From Beduini massiliensis (lineage in GTDB: Bacteria > Bacillota_I > Bacilli_A > Erysipelotrichales > Coprobacillaceae), in NCBI RefSeq assembly GCF_000829905.1, contig NZ_CDPP01000006.1:744001-808000 (forward strand): a DNA stretch of 64,000 bases, written 5' to 3'. The notes beneath the pieces are model-generated. The model was not told the origin of the DNA and ran no database searches. It saw only the letters and a program-made list of their open reading frames with translations. Of this stretch, positions 54,260 to 62,002 are shown in pieces. A program made the translations under genes and the position numbers. Positions within the stretch are counted from its first letter, which is position 1. Each line of letters opens with the position of its first letter.

Positions 54260-55146
54260 ATGAATTATTTAGAAAATATAAGTGAGCAAATGCAAATAGA
54301 TGGCATGATCATCAATATTGAGTGTGATAGTAAAAACAGTGATCAAATCTTGGAATACGTACAAACATGGAAGCAGATTGGTGTTGTCACAAAGGATATT
54401 TATCTCTATGATCGCTTGAAAGTGAAAGAATATCTCAGGCTTTTTGGCCGACTTAATAAAATCGATAGGTATCAGGATATCGTTGATATCATGGATCTAA
54501 ATGAACTTATGAATCTAAGATGTCATCAGCTGACCCATTCGCAGAAAAAAAGAGTGGCGATAGCCAGAGAATTACTGCGCGATCCTAAAATTATGTATAT
54601 ACAAGAACCGCTGAAGATCTTGATGAAGCCAGTTTTAATATTATATTACGTTGGATCAGTACATTAAAAGAACAGATGAAGCTGATTACCACTTCTTTAT
54701 CTTTAAAATCAACCTTGCTTTTACCGGGCAATCCTTATACTTTATACCAAGGTCAAATGCAAAAGATTTATACCGATGATTATTTTGACTTGCTGCGTCA
54801 GGAACCATTGATTTATACAAAAATCAGTGCAAAAGTAGAAGATAAAGTATTTTTATTTGACCCGGAAGATATCAGTTATGTTGAAGCACAAAATTCAAAA
54901 ACGATTATCTCTGTACGGGACAGTATGTTTCCATGTCAATACACATTAGATGAGTTAGAAGGAAAATTAAAACGATTTGGATTTTATCGCTGTCATCGTT
55001 CTTACTTAGTCAATATGCAAAAAGTCGAAGAAGTGAAGAAATGGACAAAGAACTCTTATTCGCTTAAATTGAAAAATATGGAAGACAAACATGTTCCTCT
55101 AGCTAAAGGGAGAATTGATGAATTAAGGGAGCTCTATGATTTTTAG
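54260..55146 (+). pseudogene. ABC-ATPase-like / LytTR regulator, frameshifted
   Basis: Two pieces in frames one base apart (54260-54667 and up to 55146) make one protein of about 295 residues. The first has a degenerate ABC ATPase: no Walker A, but HQLTHSQKKRVAIARELLRDPKIMYIQEPL is the signature and Walker B area. One base is missing near 54612; the next frame goes on EDLDEASFNIILRWIS, as expected after Walker B. The second piece has a C-terminal LytTR DNA-binding domain (FLFDPEDISYVEAQNSKT, RCHRSYLVNMQKVEEV). Such ABC-LytTR proteins regulate adjacent ABC exporters, here at 55240. Either the gene is broken or a base was lost in sequencing. The internal ATG at 54676 has no binding site. Confidence 0.78.
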
Positions 55147-55148
55147 GA

Positions 55149-55177
55149 CTCCTTTCAGCTGTTTATAGGCTCCTTTC
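55149..55177 (+). promoter_or_regulatory. Probable LytTR operator of the ABC exporter
   Basis: Two direct copies of CTCCTTTC (55149-55156 and 55170-55177) are 21 nt apart, each preceded by a TAGG. LytTR regulators bind 9-nt direct repeats spaced by about 12 nt, the same phase. The site is 60-90 nt upstream of the ABC gene start, next to a possible -10 (TATAAA at 55201). Confidence 0.6.
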
Positions 55178-55239
55178 GACCTAAATAAGTGGTAAAATGA
55201 TATAAAAGTGTGTAAGATGATTTAAACAGGGGGGATATT

Positions 55240-56082
55240 ATGAAAAATGAGTTAATCATGAAAGATGTCAGTATATCTTTTGATGGAAAAAAAGCATTGG
55301 ATCAACTAAGCTTTGAAGTTTATGAAAACGAAATATTTGGTTTTTTAGGTCCCAGTGGTGCCGGTAAAACAACGACAATCAAATTGCTGACAAAGCAGTT
55401 GAAAGCAGAAAGCGGCATGATTGAATTGTTTGGTGAAGATATTGACCATGTATCACAGGATACATTTGAAAAAATAGGCATATTAAGTGACAACAGCGGT
55501 GCGTATGAACGCTTTAGCTTATATGATAATATTAAATTCTTTGCAGATATTCGCAGAGTAAATCATGCACGAATTGATGAATTATTAAAACGTGTTGGGT
55601 TATACGAGGACCGTAATAAAAAGATGAAAAGTTTATCCAGAGGGATGACACAAAGAGCACTGATCGTTCAGGCTGTATTGCATAAACCAAAATTATTATT
55701 CTTGGATGAACCAACAGCAGCATTAGACCCTTCAACAACGAAAGAAATTCATCAAATGTTGTTGGAACTAAATAGAGAAGGAACAACAATTTTTCTGACA
55801 ACACATCGAATGGAAGAAGCAGATCAGTTATGTGATCGTATTGCTTTCTTAAATAAAGGGCATGTGATTGAATCGGGAAGCCCGGAAGAATTAAAAGTGA
55901 AATACGCTAAAGATAAAATGGTGGCTGTATTTAAAGAGAATGGAAAAATAGAATTTGATAAATCATCAGAAGCATTGCTTCAATTAGCAGAGCTTTCAAA
56001 AAATGATGAGCTTATCACATTGCATTCGATTGAACCGACAATCGAAGATATTTTCTTAGAATTAACGAAGGAGGCAGCATAA
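55240..56082 (+). CDS. ABC transporter ATP-binding protein
   Basis: 280 residues with AGGGGGG upstream. Walker A GPSGAGKTT (35-43), signature LSRGMTQRA, Walker B LLFLDEPTAALDP and switch His in TTHRMEEADQ are intact. The C-terminal tail (about 215-280) ends IEPTIEDIFLELT, a form common in CcmA/DrrA-like exporters. Coupled directly to the permease (stop TAATG). Expected target of the LytTR regulator upstream. Substrate unknown. Confidence 0.92.
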   Translation: MKNELIMKDVSISFDGKKALDQLSFEVYENEIFGFLGPSGAGKTTTIKLLTKQLKAESGMIELFGEDIDHVSQDTFEKIGILSDNSGAYERFSLYDNIKFFADIRRVNHARIDELLKRVGLYEDRNKKMKSLSRGMTQRALIVQAVLHKPKLLFLDEPTAALDPSTTKEIHQMLLELNREGTTIFLTTHRMEEADQLCDRIAFLNKGHVIESGSPEELKVKYAKDKMVAVFKENGKIEFDKSSEALLQLAELSKNDELITLHSIEPTIEDIFLELTKEAA

Positions 56083-56798
56083 TGAAAATCGCCGGATATA
56101 AAATAAAAGCATTGTTTATTAAAGATATTAAAAACTTATTCCGTAGTCCTAATGTAGCTTTCATGTTGTTGCTGCCAATTGGATTTGCTTTCCTTTATAC
56201 ACATATTATGGAAATGCCGGATGAAGCGGGAATGTATGTCTTTAATTTATGTACGATCTTAAATATAGGGGTTGTACCTATTTCCATTGTGGCAATGAGC
56301 ATTGCGGAAGAAAAAGAGAAAAATACACTTCGTACATTGATGCTTTCCAATGTATCAGCCGTTGAATTCATGACAGCAAAACTGGTATTAGGCATTGTTA
56401 TGTTCTTAGGTGTGAATGTGTTAGTTTATTTCATTTGCGGAGTAGATATTGCATCGTTTCCTTGGATTATGCTGGTGATCTTTATTACGTCTTTATCGGC
56501 GTTGATGTTTGGGGCAGTGATTGGCTTAATTTCTAAAGATCAGATGGCAACAGGGTACTATTCAACTCCGGTGATGCTGTTGTTTATGGCACCTATATTT
56601 GGGATGATGTCAGAATCAATCAGTAAGATTACACAATTTATTCCCACTCAGTCGATGATGTGGCTGCAAGGTATCGAAAGTGCCAGTGATCTATTGACAG
56701 GAAAAGGATTGTTCTCAATTGCAGTGATTGCCGCATGGATGATTATTTCACTCATAGTGTTTAAATTTGTCTACAAAAAGAATAGTTTGGACAATTAA
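56082..56798 (+). CDS. ABC-2 type transporter permease
   Basis: 238 residues, six hydrophobic helices in the ABC-2 pattern: KIAGYKIKALFIKDIKNLFRSPNVAFMLLLPIGFAFLYTHIM at the N-terminus, then SIAEEKEKNTLRTLMLSNVSAVEFMTAKLV, the coupling-helix type loop. It pairs with the ATPase just upstream (overlap of 1 nt). Confidence 0.88.
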   Translation: MKIAGYKIKALFIKDIKNLFRSPNVAFMLLLPIGFAFLYTHIMEMPDEAGMYVFNLCTILNIGVVPISIVAMSIAEEKEKNTLRTLMLSNVSAVEFMTAKLVLGIVMFLGVNVLVYFICGVDIASFPWIMLVIFITSLSALMFGAVIGLISKDQMATGYYSTPVMLLFMAPIFGMMSESISKITQFIPTQSMMWLQGIESASDLLTGKGLFSIAVIAAWMIISLIVFKFVYKKNSLDN

Positions 56799-56835
56799 TC
56801 GAATATCGTTATAATAAAGGTTAGGAGATGAAGCT

Positions 56836-57717
56836 ATGCATTCGACTAACCTTTTTAAATCTATCTTTTATATCTTTATTGTCTCTATTTTTATTATCGG
56901 TCTTTATTTTTGTACCTCTTTAATAGTGAATGGTACGATTGAAAATTATAATAAAGCCGCATGGTATTATCATTACAATCAAGTGGAGATTGACCTTACT
57001 TCTAATATAGATGATTTAAAACAGCACTATGTTTCAATGATTGGCTATCAAGATGAACGTTTGTTTCAATTAGAGAATCAAGAAGTTTCTGTCTATCAGC
57101 TTATTCACTATCCTATAGAGTTAAAAAACGGTGAATTGCCAAAAACAGAGGATGAAATGATTATTTCTTGGGAAATAGCCGATTATTTAATTGAGCATTA
57201 TCAATTAGAGAGTAATCAGGAACTTTTGGGCAGAGAGCTTTTTGATTATCGTATTTGTGGTATTGCGAGTGTTCAGATGCAAAATGATTGGGTAGTCTAT
57301 ATCAAAGAAATACCTGATTCTATGACCCAACGTTTATTATTTGCACCGTCTACGGATATGGAGGCTTTGCATACTCAGCAAGGATTTACCCTAAATCAGC
57401 ATGATCAAGTGATCGGGTATATGCAAAAGATAATGAAAGCCTTAGATCTTTTTGCGGTTATTAGTTTATTTTGCTTAGGTGTTGATCTATTACTTAGTAA
57501 ATTAAGTCATTTTAATATGAAGCAGACATTTATATTAAATGTTTTAGGTATCCTATTAAGTGTTGGCATTATCCGTGTAAGTGATGGTGTTTTAAATCAA
57601 TGGTTAAGTGCAATTCCTTATTTACATATGCAAAGACAATGGGGGTATTTGATCGTTCCAATTATATTTATACTGATTCTTAATTTGGGGATTAAGAAAA
57701 TAAAGTTTTTTAATTAA
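56836..57717 (+). CDS. MacB/FtsX-like membrane protein
   Basis: 293 residues with TTAGGAG upstream. One N-terminal helix (about 9-32), an extracellular domain (about 33-200) and three C-terminal helices (about 203-222, 231-250, 268-288). The extracellular part contains GELPKTEDEMIISWEIADYLIEHY and LFDYRICGIA, the pattern of the MacB periplasmic core domain in FtsX-type permeases. No ATPase of that class is adjacent, though it follows the ABC-2 pair by 38 nt and could be made with it. Possibly a short or reduced FtsX-like subunit. Confidence 0.6.
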   Translation: MHSTNLFKSIFYIFIVSIFIIGLYFCTSLIVNGTIENYNKAAWYYHYNQVEIDLTSNIDDLKQHYVSMIGYQDERLFQLENQEVSVYQLIHYPIELKNGELPKTEDEMIISWEIADYLIEHYQLESNQELLGRELFDYRICGIASVQMQNDWVVYIKEIPDSMTQRLLFAPSTDMEALHTQQGFTLNQHDQVIGYMQKIMKALDLFAVISLFCLGVDLLLSKLSHFNMKQTFILNVLGILLSVGIIRVSDGVLNQWLSAIPYLHMQRQWGYLIVPIIFILILNLGIKKIKFFN

Positions 57718-57722
57718 CTTCG

Positions 57723-57751
57723 TTGACAAAAATTTGTTTACGTTCTATTAT
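57723..57751 (+). promoter_or_regulatory. Promoter of the trpS T-box leader
   Basis: Consensus TTGACA (57723-57728), 17-nt spacer, TATTAT (57746-57751), just after the end of the previous gene. Confidence 0.75.
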
Positions 57752-57774
57752 TTTAATAACAAAAAAATTCGCTT

Positions 57775-57984
57775 AATCAGGAAGAGTAGCTTGAAAGAGA
57801 GATTATAGAGAGTAAGTGGTGGGTGGAAACTTATATCCATGTTCTAGTGAATGGGCCTGATGAGAAGCAAAACGAAAGGAAACGAGTAGTGGCGCCGCAA
57901 TTCCTGCGTTATTGGAAACAGACATGATGGTGTTTGAATAGGTGGCGGATCAGTTTTTGTCCTATTGGGCAGAAACTTTTTTTG
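57775..57984 (+). promoter_or_regulatory. tRNA-Trp T-box riboswitch of trpS (atypical bulge)
   Basis: Stem I runs from GCTT (57789) to AAGC (57868), with GGAAGAGTAG at the front, AGAGAG and GGTGG elements, and the specifier TGG (57852-57854) in GAA-TGG-GCC, the tryptophan codon. Stem III is CAGACAT / GTGTTTG. The antiterminator outer helix is AATAGG (57937-57942) / CCTATT (57961-57966). The terminator is AGTTTTTGTCC / GGGCAGAAACT plus T run (57952-57983), and it shares bases with the antiterminator. The TGGC (57943-57946) fits the GCCA end of tRNA-Trp, but the ACC that normally follows is absent. Confidence 0.85.
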
Positions 57985-58003
57985 TTAGAAAGAGGGAAAA
58001 ATT

Positions 58004-59083
58004 ATGAAAAAAATCATTTTAACAGGAGATCGACCAACCGGTCGCCTACATTTAGGACATTTTGTTGGTTCTTTAAGAAGACGTGTGGAATTACAGAATT
58101 CGGGAGAATTTGATGAAATTTATATTATGATTGCCGATTCACAGGCATTAACCGATAATGCTGATAATCCGGAAAAGATAAGAAGAAATATCTTAGAAGT
58201 AGCTTTAGACTATTTATCAGTTGGACTAGATCCAAAAATAACGACTATGTTTATTCAATCTCAGATTCCGGCATTATATGAATTGACTGCTTATTATTTG
58301 AATTTGGTAACAGTGGCAAGATTACAACGTAACCCAACCATAAAAGAAGAAATCAAACAAAGGGGATTTGAAACAAGTATTCCTGCCGGATTCTTAAATT
58401 ATCCGGTTTCTCAGGCGGCAGATATTACGGCGTTTGAAGCGACTTGTGTTCCCGTTGGTGAAGATCAAATGCCGATGATCGAGCAAACGCGTGAAGTAGT
58501 GCGTAGTTTTAATCATCTTTACGGGGATGTGTTAGTGGAACCGGAGGGTTTATTATCAGATAATGAAGTGTGTTTGCGACTGCCGGGAATTGACGGAAAG
58601 GCAAAGATGTCCAAATCTTTAGGAAACGGTATTTATTTATCAGATACTCCTGAAGAAGTAAAGAAAAAAGTAATGAGTATGTACACGGATCCTAATCATT
58701 TAAAAGTAGAAGATCCGGGCAGTGTCGAGGGGAACACAGTCTTTATCTATTTAGATGCTTTCTGTAAAGATGAATACTTTGAAAAATATCTTCCTGAATA
58801 CAAGAACTTAGATGAATTAAAAGCCCATTATCAGCGTGGCGGTTTAGGAGATGTGAAGATTAAGCGTTTCTTAAATAGTGTATTAGAGGAGATTTTGACA
58901 CCGATTCGCGAAAGAAGAAAAGAACTGGAAAAAGATATTGATAGTGTGATGAAAGTTTTACAAGATGGTTGTGATAAGGCGAATGCTAAAGCGAATGCTA
59001 CTTTAAAGAAGGCAAAAGATGCCATGAAGATTAATTATTTTGATGACCAGGAACATAATATTAAAGATTATTTTCAAGAATAA
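58004..59083 (+). CDS. trpS: Tryptophan-tRNA ligase
   Basis: 359 residues. Class I synthetase: the N-terminal [24 protein letters not shown] carries the HIGH-type motif HLGH (16-19), and KMSKS is at 201-205. The [12 protein letters not shown] form marks the second (drug-resistant-like) TrpRS type. It charges tRNA-Trp with tryptophan. The T-box leader with a TGG specifier independently supports the amino acid assignment. Confidence 0.95.
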   Translation: MKKIILTGDRPTGRLHLGHFVGSLRRRVELQNSGEFDEIYIMIADSQALTDNADNPEKIRRNILEVALDYLSVGLDPKITTMFIQSQIPALYELTAYYLNLVTVARLQRNPTIKEEIKQRGFETSIPAGFLNYPVSQAADITAFEATCVPVGEDQMPMIEQTREVVRSFNHLYGDVLVEPEGLLSDNEVCLRLPGIDGKAKMSKSLGNGIYLSDTPEEVKKKVMSMYTDPNHLKVEDPGSVEGNTVFIYLDAFCKDEYFEKYLPEYKNLDELKAHYQRGGLGDVKIKRFLNSVLEEILTPIRERRKELEKDIDSVMKVLQDGCDKANAKANATLKKAKDAMKINYFDDQEHNIKDYFQE

Positions 59084-59085
59084 TA

Positions 59086-59113
59086 AAAACCGGTGAGGAT
59101 ATTCACCGGTTTA
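59086..59113. terminator. Bidirectional intrinsic terminator
   Basis: AAACCGGTGA pairs with TCACCGGTTT over a short loop, between the convergent trpS and isoaspartyl dipeptidase genes. Confidence 0.85.
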
Positions 59114-60229
59114 TTCGTATGTTCCTTTGATTAACAATTCTTTATTTTGAATGTGAAGAACACCTTTAATCATTACATCTTGTATTTCATTATTCTCATC
59201 CAACAAGAGAAGGTCAGCATCTTTATTAACTTCGATTATTCCCTTGTTGAGGTGTAATCCTTTAGCTACATTGACAGTGAAGAATGGCAAAGCTTCTTCT
59301 ATCGTGAATCCGGCAGTCAGCATATAGTTGAACTCTTTAAATAAACAATCGACACTGGATACTCCTATTTTTGTCAGATGCCCGTCTTCATCATAATGCG
59401 ACCAGCTGCCTTGTCCGTCGGAACTGATTGTGATGCGTGATAATGGGAGCTGACGCTTTTTCGCTTCTATAATAGCATGAGTGGGCTGATGATCGGGACT
59501 GGCTGTCATATCAATATATCCTCCCATCTTTAATAGTCGATACGCTTCTTCTAATAAGTGGGGATTTCTTGTCACATGGGTAGGACGAAACACTGTAATA
59601 GGAATATCCGTTTTTTCCAAGGCTTCAAATACGGGGGCTAACCCCTCTTTTTCATCCCCCATATGCAAAGTCAAAATACCGGGTTTTCCACTTAATAAGG
59701 CACTGACACGGACATCACTGGCTAAACGAATTAATTCTTGAGGAGTGACATGACTGGAACGATGATCTGACAGGGCGAGTTTGCAGCCAACGACTTCATC
59801 GATAAACAGCACATCTTTCTTGATGTCACCGGTAATGGTGATAGGTGGATACTGATAGGAGCCGCTGATGATCAGACAGTTGATTCCTTCTTCTTTTAGA
59901 GCCTTCGCTTTGGATAACAGATTTTCAACATCACGACTGATACCGTCCGTTCCTAAAAGACCTAACACAGTAGTAATTCCGGCAGCAGTTAATTTAGAAA
60001 GGGTAATTTCGGGTGCTTTTGTTTTGAAGCTTCCTTCACCACCCCCTCCGGTAATATGCACATGCTGATCAATGAAGCCGGGAATTAATTTTTTATGTGT
60101 TCCATCTAGGATAGGGAATAGAGTCGTTTCTATGTGATCTTGAATCATTTCAATTTTGTCACTGACTAAAACATCCTTTTTACCTAAGTAAGTAGGTGAA
60201 TAGACTTCTATATTTTTAATTAAATACAT
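59111..60229 (-). CDS. iadA: Isoaspartyl dipeptidase (beta-aspartyl-peptidase)
   Basis: 372 residues from ATG 60227-60229 (GGAGG 7 nt upstream); a longer frame to 60262 begins before the binding-site hairpin. Amidohydrolase barrel: PGFIDQHVHITGGGGEGSF holds the first metal ligands, VVGCKLALSDHRSSH the carbamylated lysine, THVTRNPHLLEEA a further His, and SSDGQGSW the catalytic Asp. It hydrolyses dipeptides with an isoaspartyl bond formed in protein damage. It lies 34 nt after the ABC-F gene; the hairpin between them overlaps its ribosome binding site. Confidence 0.9.
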   Translation of the reverse strand: MYLIKNIEVYSPTYLGKKDVLVSDKIEMIQDHIETTLFPILDGTHKKLIPGFIDQHVHITGGGGEGSFKTKAPEITLSKLTAAGITTVLGLLGTDGISRDVENLLSKAKALKEEGINCLIISGSYQYPPITITGDIKKDVLFIDEVVGCKLALSDHRSSHVTPQELIRLASDVRVSALLSGKPGILTLHMGDEKEGLAPVFEALEKTDIPITVFRPTHVTRNPHLLEEAYRLLKMGGYIDMTASPDHQPTHAIIEAKKRQLPLSRITISSDGQGSWSHYDEDGHLTKIGVSSVDCLFKEFNYMLTAGFTIEEALPFFTVNVAKGLHLNKGIIEVNKDADLLLLDENNEIQDVMIKGVLHIQNKELLIKGTYE

Positions 60230-60253
60230 AAAAATACCTCCGTTAGAGGTATT
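60230..60253 (-). promoter_or_regulatory. Hairpin that can terminate and hide the iadA binding site
   Basis: On the minus strand AATACCTC pairs with GAGGTATT (8 bp, 5-nt loop), then TTT and the iadA start codon. The second arm contains most of the GGAGG site (its first G falls in the loop). A stem followed by a run of five T also resembles a weak terminator for the ABC-F gene. Confidence 0.6.
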
Positions 60254-60263
60254 ATAAAACAAA

Positions 60264-61736
60264 TTATCCTAATTGAATACGCTTGGTTGCGATTTTATCT
60301 GTAAATGCAGCATCATGTTCTACAAAGATCATCGTTGGCTGATATTCTAAAATGAGATTTTCAATCTGAATACGCGATAAAACATCAATATAATTGAGTG
60401 GTTCATCCCAAATATATAAATGAGCCTGCTGACAAAGACTGCTCGCAATAAGCACTTTTTTCTTTTGTCCGGCACTGAATTCTTCCATGTTTTTTTCGAA
60501 TTGAATTCTTGAAAAATCTAATTTCCTTAAAATTGCTTTAAATAAGCTTTCATCAATCCCGATATTTTGAGCATATTCTTTTAAATTTCCTTTTAAAAAA
60601 GCAGTATCTTGTGATACATAGGAAATCTTTAACTGATTTTTAATAAATATCGTACCGGAATGAGGAATCTCTTGTCCTAAAAGCAATTTAATAATACTTG
60701 ATTTTCCGGAACCGTTTTTGCCGATCAAAGCCACTCGCTCACCGTCATAAACATTAAAGCTGAGATCTTGGATAATCGGACGATCATAGACAATGTTTAA
60801 ATGATCGACATACAGCATCTGACTGCTGTGAAACTTTAATGGATGGATAGCAAGTGATTCTGCTTCTTCAATATTTTTAAGCAGTTTTTCTTTTTCGTTT
60901 AACTGATCGTTTCGTCTTTTTTCCAGTGTCTTTGACCGTTTCATCATTTTAGCGGATTTGTGTCCGATGAAACCACGATCGGGTCTTAATCCGGAGATGC
61001 GCTGTCCTTTTTTTGTGCTTTCAACATCATCTGACCATTGCGTTGTGCGTTTAGCGGCTTCATTTAGACGCTTAATATCTTTCTTTAAACGCTGATTCTC
61101 ATTAAGTTCATACTGATCTTGGTAATCTTTATTTTGTTTCCAAGTGCTGTAATTTCCCTTTTGCACTTCAATATTCGCTTTGTTGATGGATAATACGTGA
61201 TCGATACAGCCATCTAAAAAAGTACGATCATGGCTGATTAAGATAAATCCATTCTTTTTGTTTAAATACTCGCTGACAACCCTGCGTCCATTCATGTCTA
61301 AATGGTTTGTCGGTTCATCGATCAATAGAAAGTGATGCTCCTTTAAAAATAAGATGGCGAGCATAATTTTAGTCTGTTCACCTTTGGATAAAGTAAAAAA
61401 CATCTGATACAATGTTTCATCAGGAATTTCCAGTAATGAAAATTCTTTGTAAATCTGCCATTGTTCAATATTTGGGAGCATTTCTTCAATAATGTTGATT
61501 GTTAAATCATCTTCAATCGAAAAAGGAAAATAATCAAATTCAATGTCGGCACTGATTGTTCCTTTATATTCATATTCCCCCATCAATAGTTTTAAAAAAG
61601 TTGTTTTTCCTCTCCCATTTCTGCCGATAAATCCAAGCTTCCAATTCGTATCAATCTGAAAGCTTACATTATGAAAAATATTTTCAAATGAAGAATCATA
61701 GGAAAATGTTAATTGGGATATATTTATTAATGCCAT
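60264..61736 (-). CDS. ABC-F ribosomal protection protein (Lsa/Vga type)
   Basis: 490 residues from ATG 61734-61736 (AAGGAGG 6 nt upstream). Two ATPase domains without membrane helices. The first has Walker A GRNGRGKTT (38-46), LSKGEQTK and LIDEPTNHLD; the second has GKNGSGKSS, FSAGQKKK and IWDEPLNYID. The linker between them (about 195-330) is charged and helical, as in antibiotic-resistance ABC-F proteins. The N-terminal NISQLTFSYDSSFENIF and WKLGFIGRNGRGKTTFLKLL are close to Lsa proteins, which give lincosamide, streptogramin A and pleuromutilin resistance by displacing drug from the ribosome. Actual resistance is inference. An attenuator leader precedes it. Confidence 0.88.
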   Translation of the reverse strand: MALINISQLTFSYDSSFENIFHNVSFQIDTNWKLGFIGRNGRGKTTFLKLLMGEYEYKGTISADIEFDYFPFSIEDDLTINIIEEMLPNIEQWQIYKEFSLLEIPDETLYQMFFTLSKGEQTKIMLAILFLKEHHFLLIDEPTNHLDMNGRRVVSEYLNKKNGFILISHDRTFLDGCIDHVLSINKANIEVQKGNYSTWKQNKDYQDQYELNENQRLKKDIKRLNEAAKRTTQWSDDVESTKKGQRISGLRPDRGFIGHKSAKMMKRSKTLEKRRNDQLNEKEKLLKNIEEAESLAIHPLKFHSSQMLYVDHLNIVYDRPIIQDLSFNVYDGERVALIGKNGSGKSSIIKLLLGQEIPHSGTIFIKNQLKISYVSQDTAFLKGNLKEYAQNIGIDESLFKAILRKLDFSRIQFEKNMEEFSAGQKKKVLIASSLCQQAHLYIWDEPLNYIDVLSRIQIENLILEYQPTMIFVEHDAAFTDKIATKRIQLG

Positions 61737-61755
61737 AAGTGTCCTCCTTATAATC

Positions 61756-61822
61756 AAAAAAGATTGCAAGAAATTACAGTCCTTTTTAAGCATAATAAAA
61801 AGAAGATATATAATTTCTTGCT
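61756..61822 (-). terminator. Attenuator hairpin before the ABC-F gene
   Basis: On the minus strand GCAAGAAATTA (segment 2) pairs with TAATTTCTTGC (61766-61776, segment 3). An inner stem CTTTTTA / TAAAAAG lies in the loop, and TCTTTTTT follows. It ends 8 nt before the ABC-F binding site. Segment 2 can instead pair with segment 1 inside the leader peptide gene. Confidence 0.75.
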
Positions 61823-61869
61823 CGGACACACAAAAACTCGTCATTATTTGACCTTGTGCATCCTATTTT

Positions 61870-61890
61870 TTAGCAAGAAATTTTATACAT
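61870..61890 (-). CDS. Leader peptide of the ABC-F attenuator
   Basis: Six codons, MYKISC, then TAA, preceded by AAAGGGG 8 nt upstream. Its last three codons (ATTTCTTGC) are part of pairing segment 1 (61872-61882), which is complementary over 11 bp to segment 2 of the attenuator. Translation of this peptide would therefore decide which hairpin forms. Too short for an ordinary gene; the assignment rests on the layout. Confidence 0.65.
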   Translation of the reverse strand: MYKISC

Positions 61891-61914
61891 CTTCTCATCC
61901 CCTTTGTTACTTTA

Positions 61915-61943
61915 AATATAGGCTATTTTAAATAATTTATCAA
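61915..61943 (-). promoter_or_regulatory. Promoter of the ABC-F leader
   Basis: On the minus strand TTGATA (61938-61943), 17-nt spacer, TATATT (61915-61920). Transcription would start near 61908, only a few nt before the leader peptide binding site. Confidence 0.75.
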
Positions 61944-61960
61944 CCTATTTTAAAGGAATT

Positions 61961-61995
61961 TAAAATAAAAAGCGATATGATTGAAATCATACCGC
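61961..61995 (-). terminator. Intrinsic terminator of the HAD hydrolase gene
   Basis: On the minus strand GCG-TATGAT pairs with ATCATA-CGC (one internal mismatch), then TTTTTATTTT; 8 nt after the stop codon. Confidence 0.75.
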
Positions 61996-62002
61996 GTATA
62001 TT

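Noticed and set aside
54544-54550. Run of seven A as a programmed frameshift site in the LytTR regulator
   Set aside because: A -1 shift at this run meets a stop codon within about 13 codons, so it cannot join the two pieces; the shift must be near 54612.
57885-57917. GTAGTGGCGCCGCAATTCC as the T-box antiterminator of trpS
   Set aside because: It resembles the TGGNACC bulge, but it pairs better as stem II and does not overlap the terminator; the AATAGG / CCTATT helix further down does.
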